Source of the DNA: an uncultured Marinicella sp.
GTDB taxonomy: Bacteria; Pseudomonadota; Gammaproteobacteria; Xanthomonadales; Marinicellaceae
Length of the DNA stretch: 35,302 bases
Assembly (NCBI GenBank): GCA_947502595.1
Contig: CANNAM010000019.1
Location: 1 to 35,302 of the forward strand
Direction: 5' to 3'
The notes under the pieces are model-generated. The model was not told where the DNA came from, did not search any database, and was given only the letters and a program-made list of their open reading frames with translations. Shown piece after piece: positions 8,830 to 16,391 of this stretch. How positions within the stretch are numbered: the first letter of the stretch is position 1; every line of letters begins with the position of its first letter. The position numbers were made by a program, and so were the translations under genes.

Positions 8830-9716
8830 AAGTACTGTTGATTGGCGCAGACGGACAGGTTGGTTTTGAATTGTGGCGAACGCTGCAATTCAACCGTGAA
8901 GTGATCCCAACCACCTCTGATGGTCGAGAAGTGAATGGCATGACCACCATTAAACTTGATTTATCGGATGCTGCCGACATCGCTAAAAAAATCGATAACA
9001 TCCAACCCGATGTGGTGTGTAATGCGGCGGCTTTCACCCAAGTCGATGCCGCTGAATCTTCGCCAGTGCTGGCTGAGTTGATTAACAGTGAAGCGGTGGC
9101 TGTGATGGCAGAAGCGGCAAAAAAGAACAAGTGCTTGTTGGTTCATTATTCCACTGACTATGTGTTTTCTGGAGACCATAAATTTCCATGGAAGGAAAAT
9201 GATGTCACCAATCCCAAATCGGTGTATGGACAGACCAAACTCAATGGTGAGCAGGCCATCATTGACAGCGATTGTGAGTACATGATATTTCGCACCGCTT
9301 GGGTGTTTTCTGATCGGCGACAAAACTTCCTCAAAACCATGCTGCGTTTAGCTGCAACACACCCAACCTTGAAAATTGTCAATGACCAACAAGGGTCGCC
9401 CACATGGGCCAGTAGCATCGCTTTGGCAACCATGTTGGCATTGAACATTCCAGAAACTGGTTTGTATCATTTGACTTCCAATGGCACGACCACCTGGTTT
9501 GGTTTTGCGCAAAAAATATTTTCTCAAGCACAAAGAATAGGGCTGTTAGATCAGCAGCCAGAATTGTTGCCAATTTCTAGCAAAGAATTTCCCACCGAAG
9601 CAGAAAGACCTAAGTATTCGGTACTCAATTGCCAAAAATTTGAAGGTACTTTTAATGTTAAGCTACCGCATTGGCAAACCACTTTACAACTATGTATGCA
9701 AAGGATGAAACCATGA
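8826..9716 (+). CDS. rfbD: dTDP-4-dehydrorhamnose reductase
   Basis: This is the last enzyme of the pathway. It reduces dTDP-4-keto-L-rhamnose with NAD(P)H to dTDP-L-rhamnose. It has 296 residues. Visible marks are the Rossmann loop IGADGQVGFEL (6-16), NAAAFTQVDAAE, HYSTDYVFSG (catalytic Thr/Asp) and YGQTKLNGEQ with the Tyr-x3-Lys pair. The stop overlaps the manC start in ATGA, so all four rhamnose genes and manC are probably one transcript. Confidence 0.97.
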   Translation: MKVLLIGADGQVGFELWRTLQFNREVIPTTSDGREVNGMTTIKLDLSDAADIAKKIDNIQPDVVCNAAAFTQVDAAESSPVLAELINSEAVAVMAEAAKKNKCLLVHYSTDYVFSGDHKFPWKENDVTNPKSVYGQTKLNGEQAIIDSDCEYMIFRTAWVFSDRRQNFLKTMLRLAATHPTLKIVNDQQGSPTWASSIALATMLALNIPETGLYHLTSNGTTTWFGFAQKIFSQAQRIGLLDQQPELLPISSKEFPTEAERPKYSVLNCQKFEGTFNVKLPHWQTTLQLCMQRMKP

Positions 9717-11158
9717 AAATCATACCCGTTATATTATCAGGCGGTGCTGGAACCAGGTTGTGGCCAGTCTCCAGAAAAGCCTATCCCAAGCCGTTCATGC
9801 AACTGGCAGATGGCAAAACTTTGGCTGAACTTACATTCGACCGAGCCCTTAATATTGCCACCGAAGGCGAAGTGGTGACGGTAACTTCTCGTGATTACTA
9901 TTTCTTGTGTAAGGACATCTATAAGAAAAACAGTCAATGCGACTTAGAAAAGCAAACATTTTTACTTGAGCCTGCGGGACGCAATACCGCGCCAGCGATT
10001 GCCTTGGCTGCCTTGAAAGTGCAGCAGTCACATGGCGATGATGCCATCATGATTGTTATGCCATCTGATCATCTAATTAAAGACAGCGTGACCTTTAATG
10101 CCGCTGTAAAAGAGGCGGCTGAATTGGCTGCAGCAGGGTATTTAACCACTTTTGGTATTTACCCAACTGCACCAGAAACAGGCTATGGCTACATCAAAGC
10201 CGGTAAAAAACTCAACGAGCAAGCCGCAGAGATAGAACAGTTTGTAGAAAAGCCCAGTCTTGAAGTGGCCAAGTCTTATTTGGCCTCAGGAGATTACAGT
10301 TGGAACTCAGGGATGTTTGCTTTTCGAGTGGGCAGTTTACTTGAGGCCTTAGAACAAACCGCAGCGGATGTGTTGAGCGAATCAATAAAATGCTTTGCCT
10401 CTACCGATACAGCTGGCAGCCAAATTGAATTTGAATTGCAACAATTCATGCAGTTACCGGACATCTCGATTGACTATGCAGTGATGGAAAAAGCGGCCAA
10501 GCGTGCGGTGGTTGATTCCAGGTTTGATTGGAATGACATTGGTTCATGGAATGCCATGGCCAACCTATCTGAGTCCGATGAAGCCGGTAATCGCATTGAA
10601 GGCAAAGCCATCACTGTCGACTCTAGAAATTGTTACATTCGAGCAGGTGATCGTTTGGTGGCTACCGTTGGGGTTGATGATTTGATGGTGGTTGATACCA
10701 CTGATGCGGTATTGATCGCCCATAAAGACAAGGCACAAGGGGTGAAAGATGTGGTGCAATTTTTAAAAGCCAAAGACCATGAGGCGGCGGTTTTTCATAA
10801 AACTGTGCACCGACCTTGGGGCAGCTACACCATTTTAGAAGATGAAGATGATTGTAAAGTGAAACGTTTGGTGGTTAAGCCAGGACAGGTATTGTCGCTA
10901 CAATTACATCACAAACGCAGTGAACATTGGACCGTGGTATCCGGCACAGCCAAAGTGCGGGTGGGTGATGATGAGTTCATGCTAGAGGCCAATAAGTCGG
11001 TGTATATCCCAGTTGAAACATTGCACCGTTTAGAGAATCCAACCGATCAAGACATTGCATTGATTGAAGTGCAATGTGGCAGCTATTTTGGTGAAGATGA
11101 CATTGTTCGATTTGAAGATATTTATGGAAGAATAGATGAGCAAAAAGCCAACTCTTGA
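9713..11158 (+). CDS. manC: Bifunctional mannose-1-phosphate guanylyltransferase / mannose-6-phosphate isomerase (type II)
   Basis: The enzyme forms GDP-mannose from mannose-1-phosphate and GTP, and its C-terminal cupin isomerises fructose-6-phosphate and mannose-6-phosphate. ATG 9713 is preferred over an in-frame ATG at 9671: it starts at MKIIPVILSGG, overlaps the rfbD stop (ATGA) and has AAGGA 7 bases upstream. This gives 481 residues, the type II length. Marks: GGAGTRLWPVSRKAYPKPF (10-28, pyrophosphorylase loop with Arg and Lys), FVEKP, and in the last 120 residues HRPWGSYTILE, QLHHKRSEHW (metal-binding His) and VPVETLHRLEN-like IPVETLHRLEN. No phosphomannomutase is present in the window. 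Confidence 0.95.
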   Translation: MKIIPVILSGGAGTRLWPVSRKAYPKPFMQLADGKTLAELTFDRALNIATEGEVVTVTSRDYYFLCKDIYKKNSQCDLEKQTFLLEPAGRNTAPAIALAALKVQQSHGDDAIMIVMPSDHLIKDSVTFNAAVKEAAELAAAGYLTTFGIYPTAPETGYGYIKAGKKLNEQAAEIEQFVEKPSLEVAKSYLASGDYSWNSGMFAFRVGSLLEALEQTAADVLSESIKCFASTDTAGSQIEFELQQFMQLPDISIDYAVMEKAAKRAVVDSRFDWNDIGSWNAMANLSESDEAGNRIEGKAITVDSRNCYIRAGDRLVATVGVDDLMVVDTTDAVLIAHKDKAQGVKDVVQFLKAKDHEAAVFHKTVHRPWGSYTILEDEDDCKVKRLVVKPGQVLSLQLHHKRSEHWTVVSGTAKVRVGDDEFMLEANKSVYIPVETLHRLENPTDQDIALIEVQCGSYFGEDDIVRFEDIYGRIDEQKANS

Positions 11159-11939
11159 CGCTGACTTGCTACAACAAACCTTGGCGGTGGCTAAACAGGC
11201 AGCCCGTCAGGCAGAAGCAGTCATCAATAAGTATTATCAATCCAATGACTTAAATACTGAGGTCAAGGGCGATCAAACCCCAGTCACTGTGGCAGATAAA
11301 CAGGCTGAGCAAATAATTCGTGCAGCCATCAGCGAGCATTTTCCCGAACATGGCATTTATGGTGAGGAATTCGGTCGCTCTAACCACGGTGCTGAGGACA
11401 GTGAGTTTTTGTGGCTGATTGATCCGATTGATGGCACCAAAAGCTTTGTCAGACAGTACCCGTTTTTTTCTACGCAAATAGCGTTGATGTACCAAGGTGA
11501 ACTGGTGATGGGTGTTTCCAATGCACCTGCATTCAGCGAAATGGCGTGGGCCACACTTGGTGGGGGCGCATTCTTAAACAACAAAAGCATCCAAGTGGCA
11601 GATGAATTTGTCAGTCACAGTGCCTGTGTATCAACAGGCAACATCCAAAGTTTAGTTAACACTAATTGGCAAAGTTTTGGGCAATTGCTCACAAAATTCG
11701 GTAAAATACGTGGCTACGGTGATTTTTATCATTACCATTTATTGGCATCAGGTAAAATCGATTTAGTGATTGAATCAGACGTTAATATTTTGGACATCGC
11801 TGCTTTAACAGTGGTGGTCAGAGAAGCAGGTGGTGTAATCACCAATTTACAAGGACAGCCAATCGATCTGCAAACCAGCAGTATCTTGGCAGGCACCCGA
11901 ACAACCCATGAGTTAGGACTTAAAACCTTAAATGAATGA
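11136..11939 (+). CDS. Inositol monophosphatase-family phosphatase, HisN/CysQ-like
   Basis: This 267-residue Mg2+-dependent, Li+-sensitive-type phosphatase shows the family metal sites: GEEFG (76-80, Glu), LIDPIDGTKSF (94-104, Asp96 and Asp99) and NILDIAALTVVVREAGG near 216-232 (third Asp). The GDFYHYHLLASGKIDLVIE segment resembles histidinol-phosphatase HisN more than CysQ, so the substrate could be histidinol phosphate, an inositol phosphate or a nucleotide phosphate. Its ATG lies 23 bases inside manC, with GGAAG 5 bases upstream. It directly precedes a clear cysQ, overlapping it by 8 bases. The two are probably old paralogues. Confidence 0.85.
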   Translation: MSKKPTLDADLLQQTLAVAKQAARQAEAVINKYYQSNDLNTEVKGDQTPVTVADKQAEQIIRAAISEHFPEHGIYGEEFGRSNHGAEDSEFLWLIDPIDGTKSFVRQYPFFSTQIALMYQGELVMGVSNAPAFSEMAWATLGGGAFLNNKSIQVADEFVSHSACVSTGNIQSLVNTNWQSFGQLLTKFGKIRGYGDFYHYHLLASGKIDLVIESDVNILDIAALTVVVREAGGVITNLQGQPIDLQTSSILAGTRTTHELGLKTLNE

Positions 11940-12714
11940 ATTATTGAAGGACATTGAAGAGTTGGCTGTTAAAGCCGGTTCAGCCATTATGGACGTATAC
12001 CAATCTGACGATTTTGGTGTGGACCACAAAGCCGATGACTCACCGTTGACCAAAGCCGATTTGGCAGCACATAAAGTGATCGTTGCTGGATTACAAGGGC
12101 TTACCCCTGAGACCCCAATTTTATCTGAAGAATCCACTGATATCCCCTATGAAGAGCGAAAAGCTTGGGATAAATACTGGTTGGTTGATCCATTGGATGG
12201 CACCAAAGAATTCATTAAGCGGAACGGTGAGTTCACGGTGAACATTGCTTTGATAGAACATGGCAAACCGATTTTATCGGTGGTTTATGTGCCAGTGACT
12301 GAAGTCAGTTATTCAGCGGCAGCTGGAGTGGGCGTGTTTAAACGTGAAAAAGGCAAAAAACATTCCATCATGGTCAAAAGAAACAGCCGCTTTAAACCCA
12401 CAGTGGTGGGCAGTCGTTCACACATGAGTGATGAGGTGAAAAGTTATTTGGAGCGCTTGGGCCAACATGAATTGGTCAGTATGGGCAGTTCACTGAAATT
12501 TTGTTTGGTGGCAGAGGGCAAAGCAGATTTGTACCCGCGTCTGGGCTTAACCTCAGAATGGGATACCGCAGCTGCACAATGTATCGTTGAACAAGCCGGG
12601 GGTAAGGTGGTTACTTTGGATGGTGAACCACTGCGCTACAACAGCAAAGAATCGTTGTTGAATCCACATTTTATGGTGTTCGGTGACAAGAGTAAGGATT
12701 GGGTCAATATTTAA
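11932..12714 (+). CDS. cysQ: 3'(2'),5'-bisphosphate nucleotidase (PAP phosphatase)
   Basis: The enzyme hydrolyses PAP to AMP and phosphate, clearing the inhibitory by-product of PAPS-using sulfotransferases and of sulfate reduction. It has 260 residues. The metal-binding motifs are LSEES (64-68), LVDPLDGTKEFI (84-95, Asp86 and Asp89) and SEWDTAAAQCIVEQAGG (about 208-224), the last characteristic of CysQ. It is the last gene of the surface-sugar operon, overlaps the preceding phosphatase by 8 bases and is followed by a strong terminator. With the sulfotransferase at 5331 it suggests sulfation of a glycan. That link is inferred; cysQ also serves general sulfur metabolism. Confidence 0.93.
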   Translation: MNELLKDIEELAVKAGSAIMDVYQSDDFGVDHKADDSPLTKADLAAHKVIVAGLQGLTPETPILSEESTDIPYEERKAWDKYWLVDPLDGTKEFIKRNGEFTVNIALIEHGKPILSVVYVPVTEVSYSAAAGVGVFKREKGKKHSIMVKRNSRFKPTVVGSRSHMSDEVKSYLERLGQHELVSMGSSLKFCLVAEGKADLYPRLGLTSEWDTAAAQCIVEQAGGKVVTLDGEPLRYNSKESLLNPHFMVFGDKSKDWVNI

Positions 12715-12739
12715 TCTTTTGACTTCAGTGCAACAACAG

Positions 12740-12776
12740 AAAAGGGCCTGGTTGATTTACACGGGCTCTTTTTTTT
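12740..12776 (+). terminator. Intrinsic terminator after cysQ
   Basis: AAAAGGGCCT pairs with GGGCTCTTTT (two G-U pairs), followed by an uninterrupted run of eight T (12769-12776). It lies 25 bases after the cysQ stop and closes the sugar operon, just ahead of the convergent hslR stop. Confidence 0.85.
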
Positions 12777-12784
12777 GCCTGAAT

Positions 12785-13159
12785 TTAAGTCATGTTTTTG
12801 AATGATTTGATGTCTCGTCGTTGCTTTTTGGTCGGACGTTTATCTGGTTTTGGCGTTGAATGGTATTCAGCTTTTTTCAATAGAGTTTGCGCTTCACGGT
12901 GCTGAATACTGTCTGCTGTTTCTTGGTACAAAGTCTGCGCAATGCTGGCTGAGCCTCGCTTTTCGGCCAAGCCAGTAACTTCAACTTCCCAAGCCAAATC
13001 ATTTTTTTTGATGTTAACTAAGTCACCTATTTGAACATTGCGAGAAGGTTTGCATTTTTGTCCAGCGACTTTAATCTTACCTTGTTCCACATGTTTTTTT
13101 GCCAATGAGCGGGTTTTAAAAAACCGCGCCGCCCACAGCCATTTATCTATTCTAACCAT
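12785..13159 (-). CDS. hslR: S4-domain RNA-binding protein, heat shock protein 15 (HslR)
   Basis: HslR binds stalled 50S subunits that carry a peptidyl-tRNA and helps recycle them. The start is set at MVRIDKWLWAARFFKTRSLA, the family's canonical N-terminus (124 residues); an upstream in-frame ATG at 13192 would add 11 unrelated residues. The S4 domain spans about 1-65 (KKHVEQGKIKVAGQKCKPSR, with IGDLVNI). The C-terminus is Lys/Arg-rich (KPDKRPTKKQRR), as expected. A CATAAT box preceded by TGG ends only 7 bases before the ATG, and no Shine-Dalgarno is visible, so the message may be nearly leaderless. Confidence 0.93.
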   Translation of the reverse strand: MVRIDKWLWAARFFKTRSLAKKHVEQGKIKVAGQKCKPSRNVQIGDLVNIKKNDLAWEVEVTGLAEKRGSASIAQTLYQETADSIQHREAQTLLKKAEYHSTPKPDKRPTKKQRRDIKSFKNMT

Positions 13160-13166
13160 GCGAAGT

Positions 13167-13175
13167 ATTATGCCA
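13167..13175 (-). promoter_or_regulatory. Possible extended -10 box of hslR, giving a leaderless message
   Basis: On the minus strand the sequence reads TGGCATAAT, then seven bases, then the hslR ATG. Five of six bases fit TATAAT and the upstream TG is correctly placed. If used, transcription would begin at or within one or two bases of the ATG. Confidence 0.4.
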
Positions 13176-13203
13176 CAAAAAAGGGCACCCAATGGATGCC
13201 CTT
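13175..13203 (-). terminator. Intrinsic terminator of the Asp-box protein gene
   Basis: AAGGGCA and TGCCCTT form a perfect 7-bp stem with a 9-nt loop. Read on the minus strand it is followed by TTTTTT. It lies 22 bases past the stop of the 13226-16078 gene and just ahead of the hslR start. Confidence 0.8.
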
Positions 13204-13225
13204 AGTTGCATTCAATGTTTAAATT

Positions 13226-16078
13226 TTATGGTGCTTGACAACCAGTAATTTTAACATTGTCTATCGCCCAACCTTCAGGTCTGCCTACTGAGCTGTCAGA
13301 TGCCATGCGGAAAGCATATTGTACATCTGAACCAGCATGGTTATCAGCATTCACATTGAAAACAGTGGCTGCCATAGGATCTCCACACCAACCTTGTTCA
13401 CCACCTGCAGGGTTGCTGAAACCACTGCTGATTTCACCATTATACAGGTTGTTGATGATGTCAGAGTCAGTCACTTGAGTAAATGGACCGCCATCTACTG
13501 AAACCAGTAATTGGACACCGTCATAACAAGCTGTACCATTATTGTCTTCTATGGTTTGGGTATTCCAAAAACGTAAAGTCAATGGACCAACACCTGTTGG
13601 AAGCGTCATAACTGGTGAAACCACTGAAGTGTCGTTCAGATCAGCTAAGTTGTCTGCTTGGTAAGCTAAACTGCCACCGTCACCAACAGGTTGTAATGAC
13701 CAATTAGGGGATCCAACTGCAGTTTGAATTTCCCAAGCCACAGCAGGGACTACAACTTCAAAGCCGTCTTTAAATATCAAGTCAACAGGTGGGTCAACAA
13801 TGTCATCAAACACATATGAATAGATGTCATATTGTGCTTCTCCAATTGGACAATCTCCTGGCGCTACATTGGTGGTAAACATAAACACATTACTGACAGC
13901 ATCACCACAACCACTTTGTGATGTTACTCGCCAATAGTGGTCTGTACTGGTAGCTAGATCAGAGTCAGCATTGTAAGTTGTGCCAGTTACAGTTTCTGAA
14001 ATCACAACATTGGTGAATGCGATATCAGTTGCAACCTCGATTAAATAACTGGTGGCATTAGGGTCAACACTCCAGCTGAATGAAGGTTGTGCTGGAACGC
14101 CGGTGCTTGTATCTGCTGGAGCCAACAAAGTAACCCCGCTTGCTGCTGCAGCAGAATATGTAACTTCAATATTCACTGTTTTAGTGATGATGTCACCCAT
14201 GTCATCACCGGTAGCTAAGATGCTTAATGTCTCTACGCCAGTGCTGCCAGATCCATCTACATCGAATGTATAGTCTGAGCTGAATGGTGCAACTTGACCA
14301 TTGACAGAAAAGTTACCATTGTTGACATAAGTTGGGGTGCTGTCTTCAGATAGTGTTATAGTTCCTGCATAGCTCATTACATCAGATACAGTCAAAGTCA
14401 CTGAATTTCCAGCGTCATTGGCACACACGGAAATCGCCGAAGGACTGGCTGAAATATTGAAAGTTGGTGAACCGAAAGCATTGCCACCATAGCCTACCAT
14501 GGCATCACCATTGGCATTGGCACCAGGTCGTCCATCTGTCCATGACATGGCAATTTTATCCAGCACCACAGAAAGACCATTGTAGTCGCCCCATTCTTGC
14601 CCCGAGGTCAAGTTATTTGAGGTTACTGTTGAATAACGTTCTGCGTCGGGTAACCAAGTAGTGCCACCATCAGTTGAAACATTGTAGTAAAAATCCACGC
14701 CTGTTCGACCTGTTGAGTTTCTGGTGTCATAAAAACCGATATGAATGGCGTCATTTTCGCCCACTGTTAACCATGGATGGAATCTATCAACTGTTAACTC
14801 ATCGGCAGTTGGGTGAGGTTTTGCTAACTCAACCCATGTGGCACCAGCGTCTGAAGATTTGAACACACGTATTTCTGCGTGATTATTTGCTGCAGAACCT
14901 GTTCCTCCACCTACACTGTTAGCAGTTTCATCAGTAATAGCAACATAAATATTATCTTGTGAGTCAACATCTACTGACGTATAGATGAATACTTCACGAG
15001 TTTCCATGGCAGGAATTGGGAAGTCAAAACGACCTCTTATTGTAGACACTTGTACTACTGGTTCGAATGTATCGCCACCGTCAGTTGATTTAATTAAATT
15101 AATACCTGAACCATTTAAGCCAGGGTAAAAATAATAGACATTACCAGCAGAATCAGTGGTGATGTCAGAACCAATGCCTGTATCTACACCGACATCTACT
15201 GGTGTAGTCCAAGTGGTGCCATTGTCTTCTGATTTGGCAAATCTCATCACATTACCTTTGTGGTAAGTGATATAAATATTGTCTTTGTACGGTGAGGTTG
15301 GAGAACGATCAACGTGAATAAATTCTTTGTCGTTGGCTTGGTCAGCATCAATCTCAATCATAGTAGCCCAAGTTTGGCCACCATCTTCGGAGTATGAAGC
15401 ACGAATATTACAACCACCAAAACCACAGCTGGCTAAATCTGCCTGATAGGCTCTTTGCGGTACCACATCAGTCGTAGACCAGCCCAAAGTAGGGTCACAA
15501 CATGAGTTAGGGTTAACCTGTGAAGCAGTCCATGTAACGGCACCATCAGTTGAATAGTACATTTCTTGACCGCCATTGGCGTTGGCACCAGCGATGGCTA
15601 GCATATTATTATCAGGATTGATTTCAACAGTTACCTCGTTGCCATCTAATCGCAATACAACTTCACCGTCTGGATTGACTTGCGCACCCTTTCTTGGGTC
15701 ATCTGGTTTACCATCGAGAGTAACTGGGTGGTAATATTTACCAATACCTTCTTTGTACCAAACACCATCAACCAATAATCCACCAAAGTTAATCAAAAAT
15801 GAATGGTAAAGTTCACGTGGATAAAATTCAGTGATGTGTGGATTGGCCTGTCTGGCCTTAACTTTAAAGAATGCTGGTACATTGCGAACGAAATGATCAT
15901 TTTCAGGTAAAATGGCCAACTCTTCCAATGTTAACTGATAGTTTCGGTCGTCCCAAGGGCCTAGTTCTGCCAGTGCAGCATAATCTACACGTTGGTCAAC
16001 ACCCAGTTGTTGCTTTATTTCCGCCATACCAGAAAAGCTGGCGGTGACTAATAAAGCGATGATTAGTTTAAATTTCAT
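13226..16078 (-). CDS. Secreted six-Asp-box (BNR) beta-propeller protein with FN3-like domain
   Basis: The product has 950 residues. A signal peptide (1-18, MKFKLIIALLVTASFSGMA) shows export. Six Asp boxes of the form S-x-D-x-G-x-T-W/F occur at 176, 230, 283, 331, 408 and 468, marking a sialidase/sortilin-type beta-propeller over about 140-530. An Ig-like segment (about 540-640) and a FN3-like domain (648-736, with SFSWSVDPNATSYLIEVATD, key Trp669 and Tyr678) follow. Residues 766-774 are DLIFKDGFE, and the last 176 residues resemble a jelly-roll/MAM-like domain ending GWAIDNVKITGC. The sialidase FRIP motif and arginine triad were not seen, so a true sialidase is unlikely. It is divergent from the protease gene at 16392 and shares its FN3 domain. 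Confidence 0.88.
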   Translation of the reverse strand: MKFKLIIALLVTASFSGMAEIKQQLGVDQRVDYAALAELGPWDDRNYQLTLEELAILPENDHFVRNVPAFFKVKARQANPHITEFYPRELYHSFLINFGGLLVDGVWYKEGIGKYYHPVTLDGKPDDPRKGAQVNPDGEVVLRLDGNEVTVEINPDNNMLAIAGANANGGQEMYYSTDGAVTWTASQVNPNSCCDPTLGWSTTDVVPQRAYQADLASCGFGGCNIRASYSEDGGQTWATMIEIDADQANDKEFIHVDRSPTSPYKDNIYITYHKGNVMRFAKSEDNGTTWTTPVDVGVDTGIGSDITTDSAGNVYYFYPGLNGSGINLIKSTDGGDTFEPVVQVSTIRGRFDFPIPAMETREVFIYTSVDVDSQDNIYVAITDETANSVGGGTGSAANNHAEIRVFKSSDAGATWVELAKPHPTADELTVDRFHPWLTVGENDAIHIGFYDTRNSTGRTGVDFYYNVSTDGGTTWLPDAERYSTVTSNNLTSGQEWGDYNGLSVVLDKIAMSWTDGRPGANANGDAMVGYGGNAFGSPTFNISASPSAISVCANDAGNSVTLTVSDVMSYAGTITLSEDSTPTYVNNGNFSVNGQVAPFSSDYTFDVDGSGSTGVETLSILATGDDMGDIITKTVNIEVTYSAAAASGVTLLAPADTSTGVPAQPSFSWSVDPNATSYLIEVATDIAFTNVVISETVTGTTYNADSDLATSTDHYWRVTSQSGCGDAVSNVFMFTTNVAPGDCPIGEAQYDIYSYVFDDIVDPPVDLIFKDGFEVVVPAVAWEIQTAVGSPNWSLQPVGDGGSLAYQADNLADLNDTSVVSPVMTLPTGVGPLTLRFWNTQTIEDNNGTACYDGVQLLVSVDGGPFTQVTDSDIINNLYNGEISSGFSNPAGGEQGWCGDPMAATVFNVNADNHAGSDVQYAFRMASDSSVGRPEGWAIDNVKITGCQAP

Positions 16079-16391
16079 TGAATACCTCTTTTTTTATAAT
16101 AGTTCAGCGATAATAATGCCAAAAAAAGTCAAACTCAAGAAACTAATCAGTTAATTATTAAATATTTATATAAAGCAAAATAATTTTAAAACCCCTACTA
16201 CATATACAGCTGAAAAAACGTGTGGTTATTCACGAATTTATTTTATATTGAGTAGAACTATTAGTTTAATTATGACTTGTTTTGTTATTTATTTAGCTGT
16301 AATAACATTTATACAGTAAGTCTAAAAACAGTGGATATGAATTTATTATTCTGTCAAAATGTTAAAACTATAATTAAAAAGAGGTATAACA
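16079..16391. promoter_or_regulatory. AT-rich divergent promoter region between two secreted-protein genes
   Basis: This 313-base stretch is strongly AT-rich and has no gene. Both flanking genes carry almost the same ribosome-binding leader, AAAAAGAGGTAT followed by a few bases and ATG (minus: ends 16079; plus: 16377-16391). A TATAAT lies at 16369-16374, but it is too close to the start codon to be used with a normal leader. A small inverted repeat, CGTG...CACG, lies near 16219-16234. Exact promoters could not be assigned. Confidence 0.5.

Noticed and set aside
13226-16078. Annotation as exo-alpha-sialidase
   Set aside because: Asp boxes alone only show the propeller fold; the FRIP motif and arginine triad were not found.
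16369-16374. TATAAT as the -10 box of the protease gene
   Set aside because: Transcription would begin in the Shine-Dalgarno sequence, leaving too short a leader.
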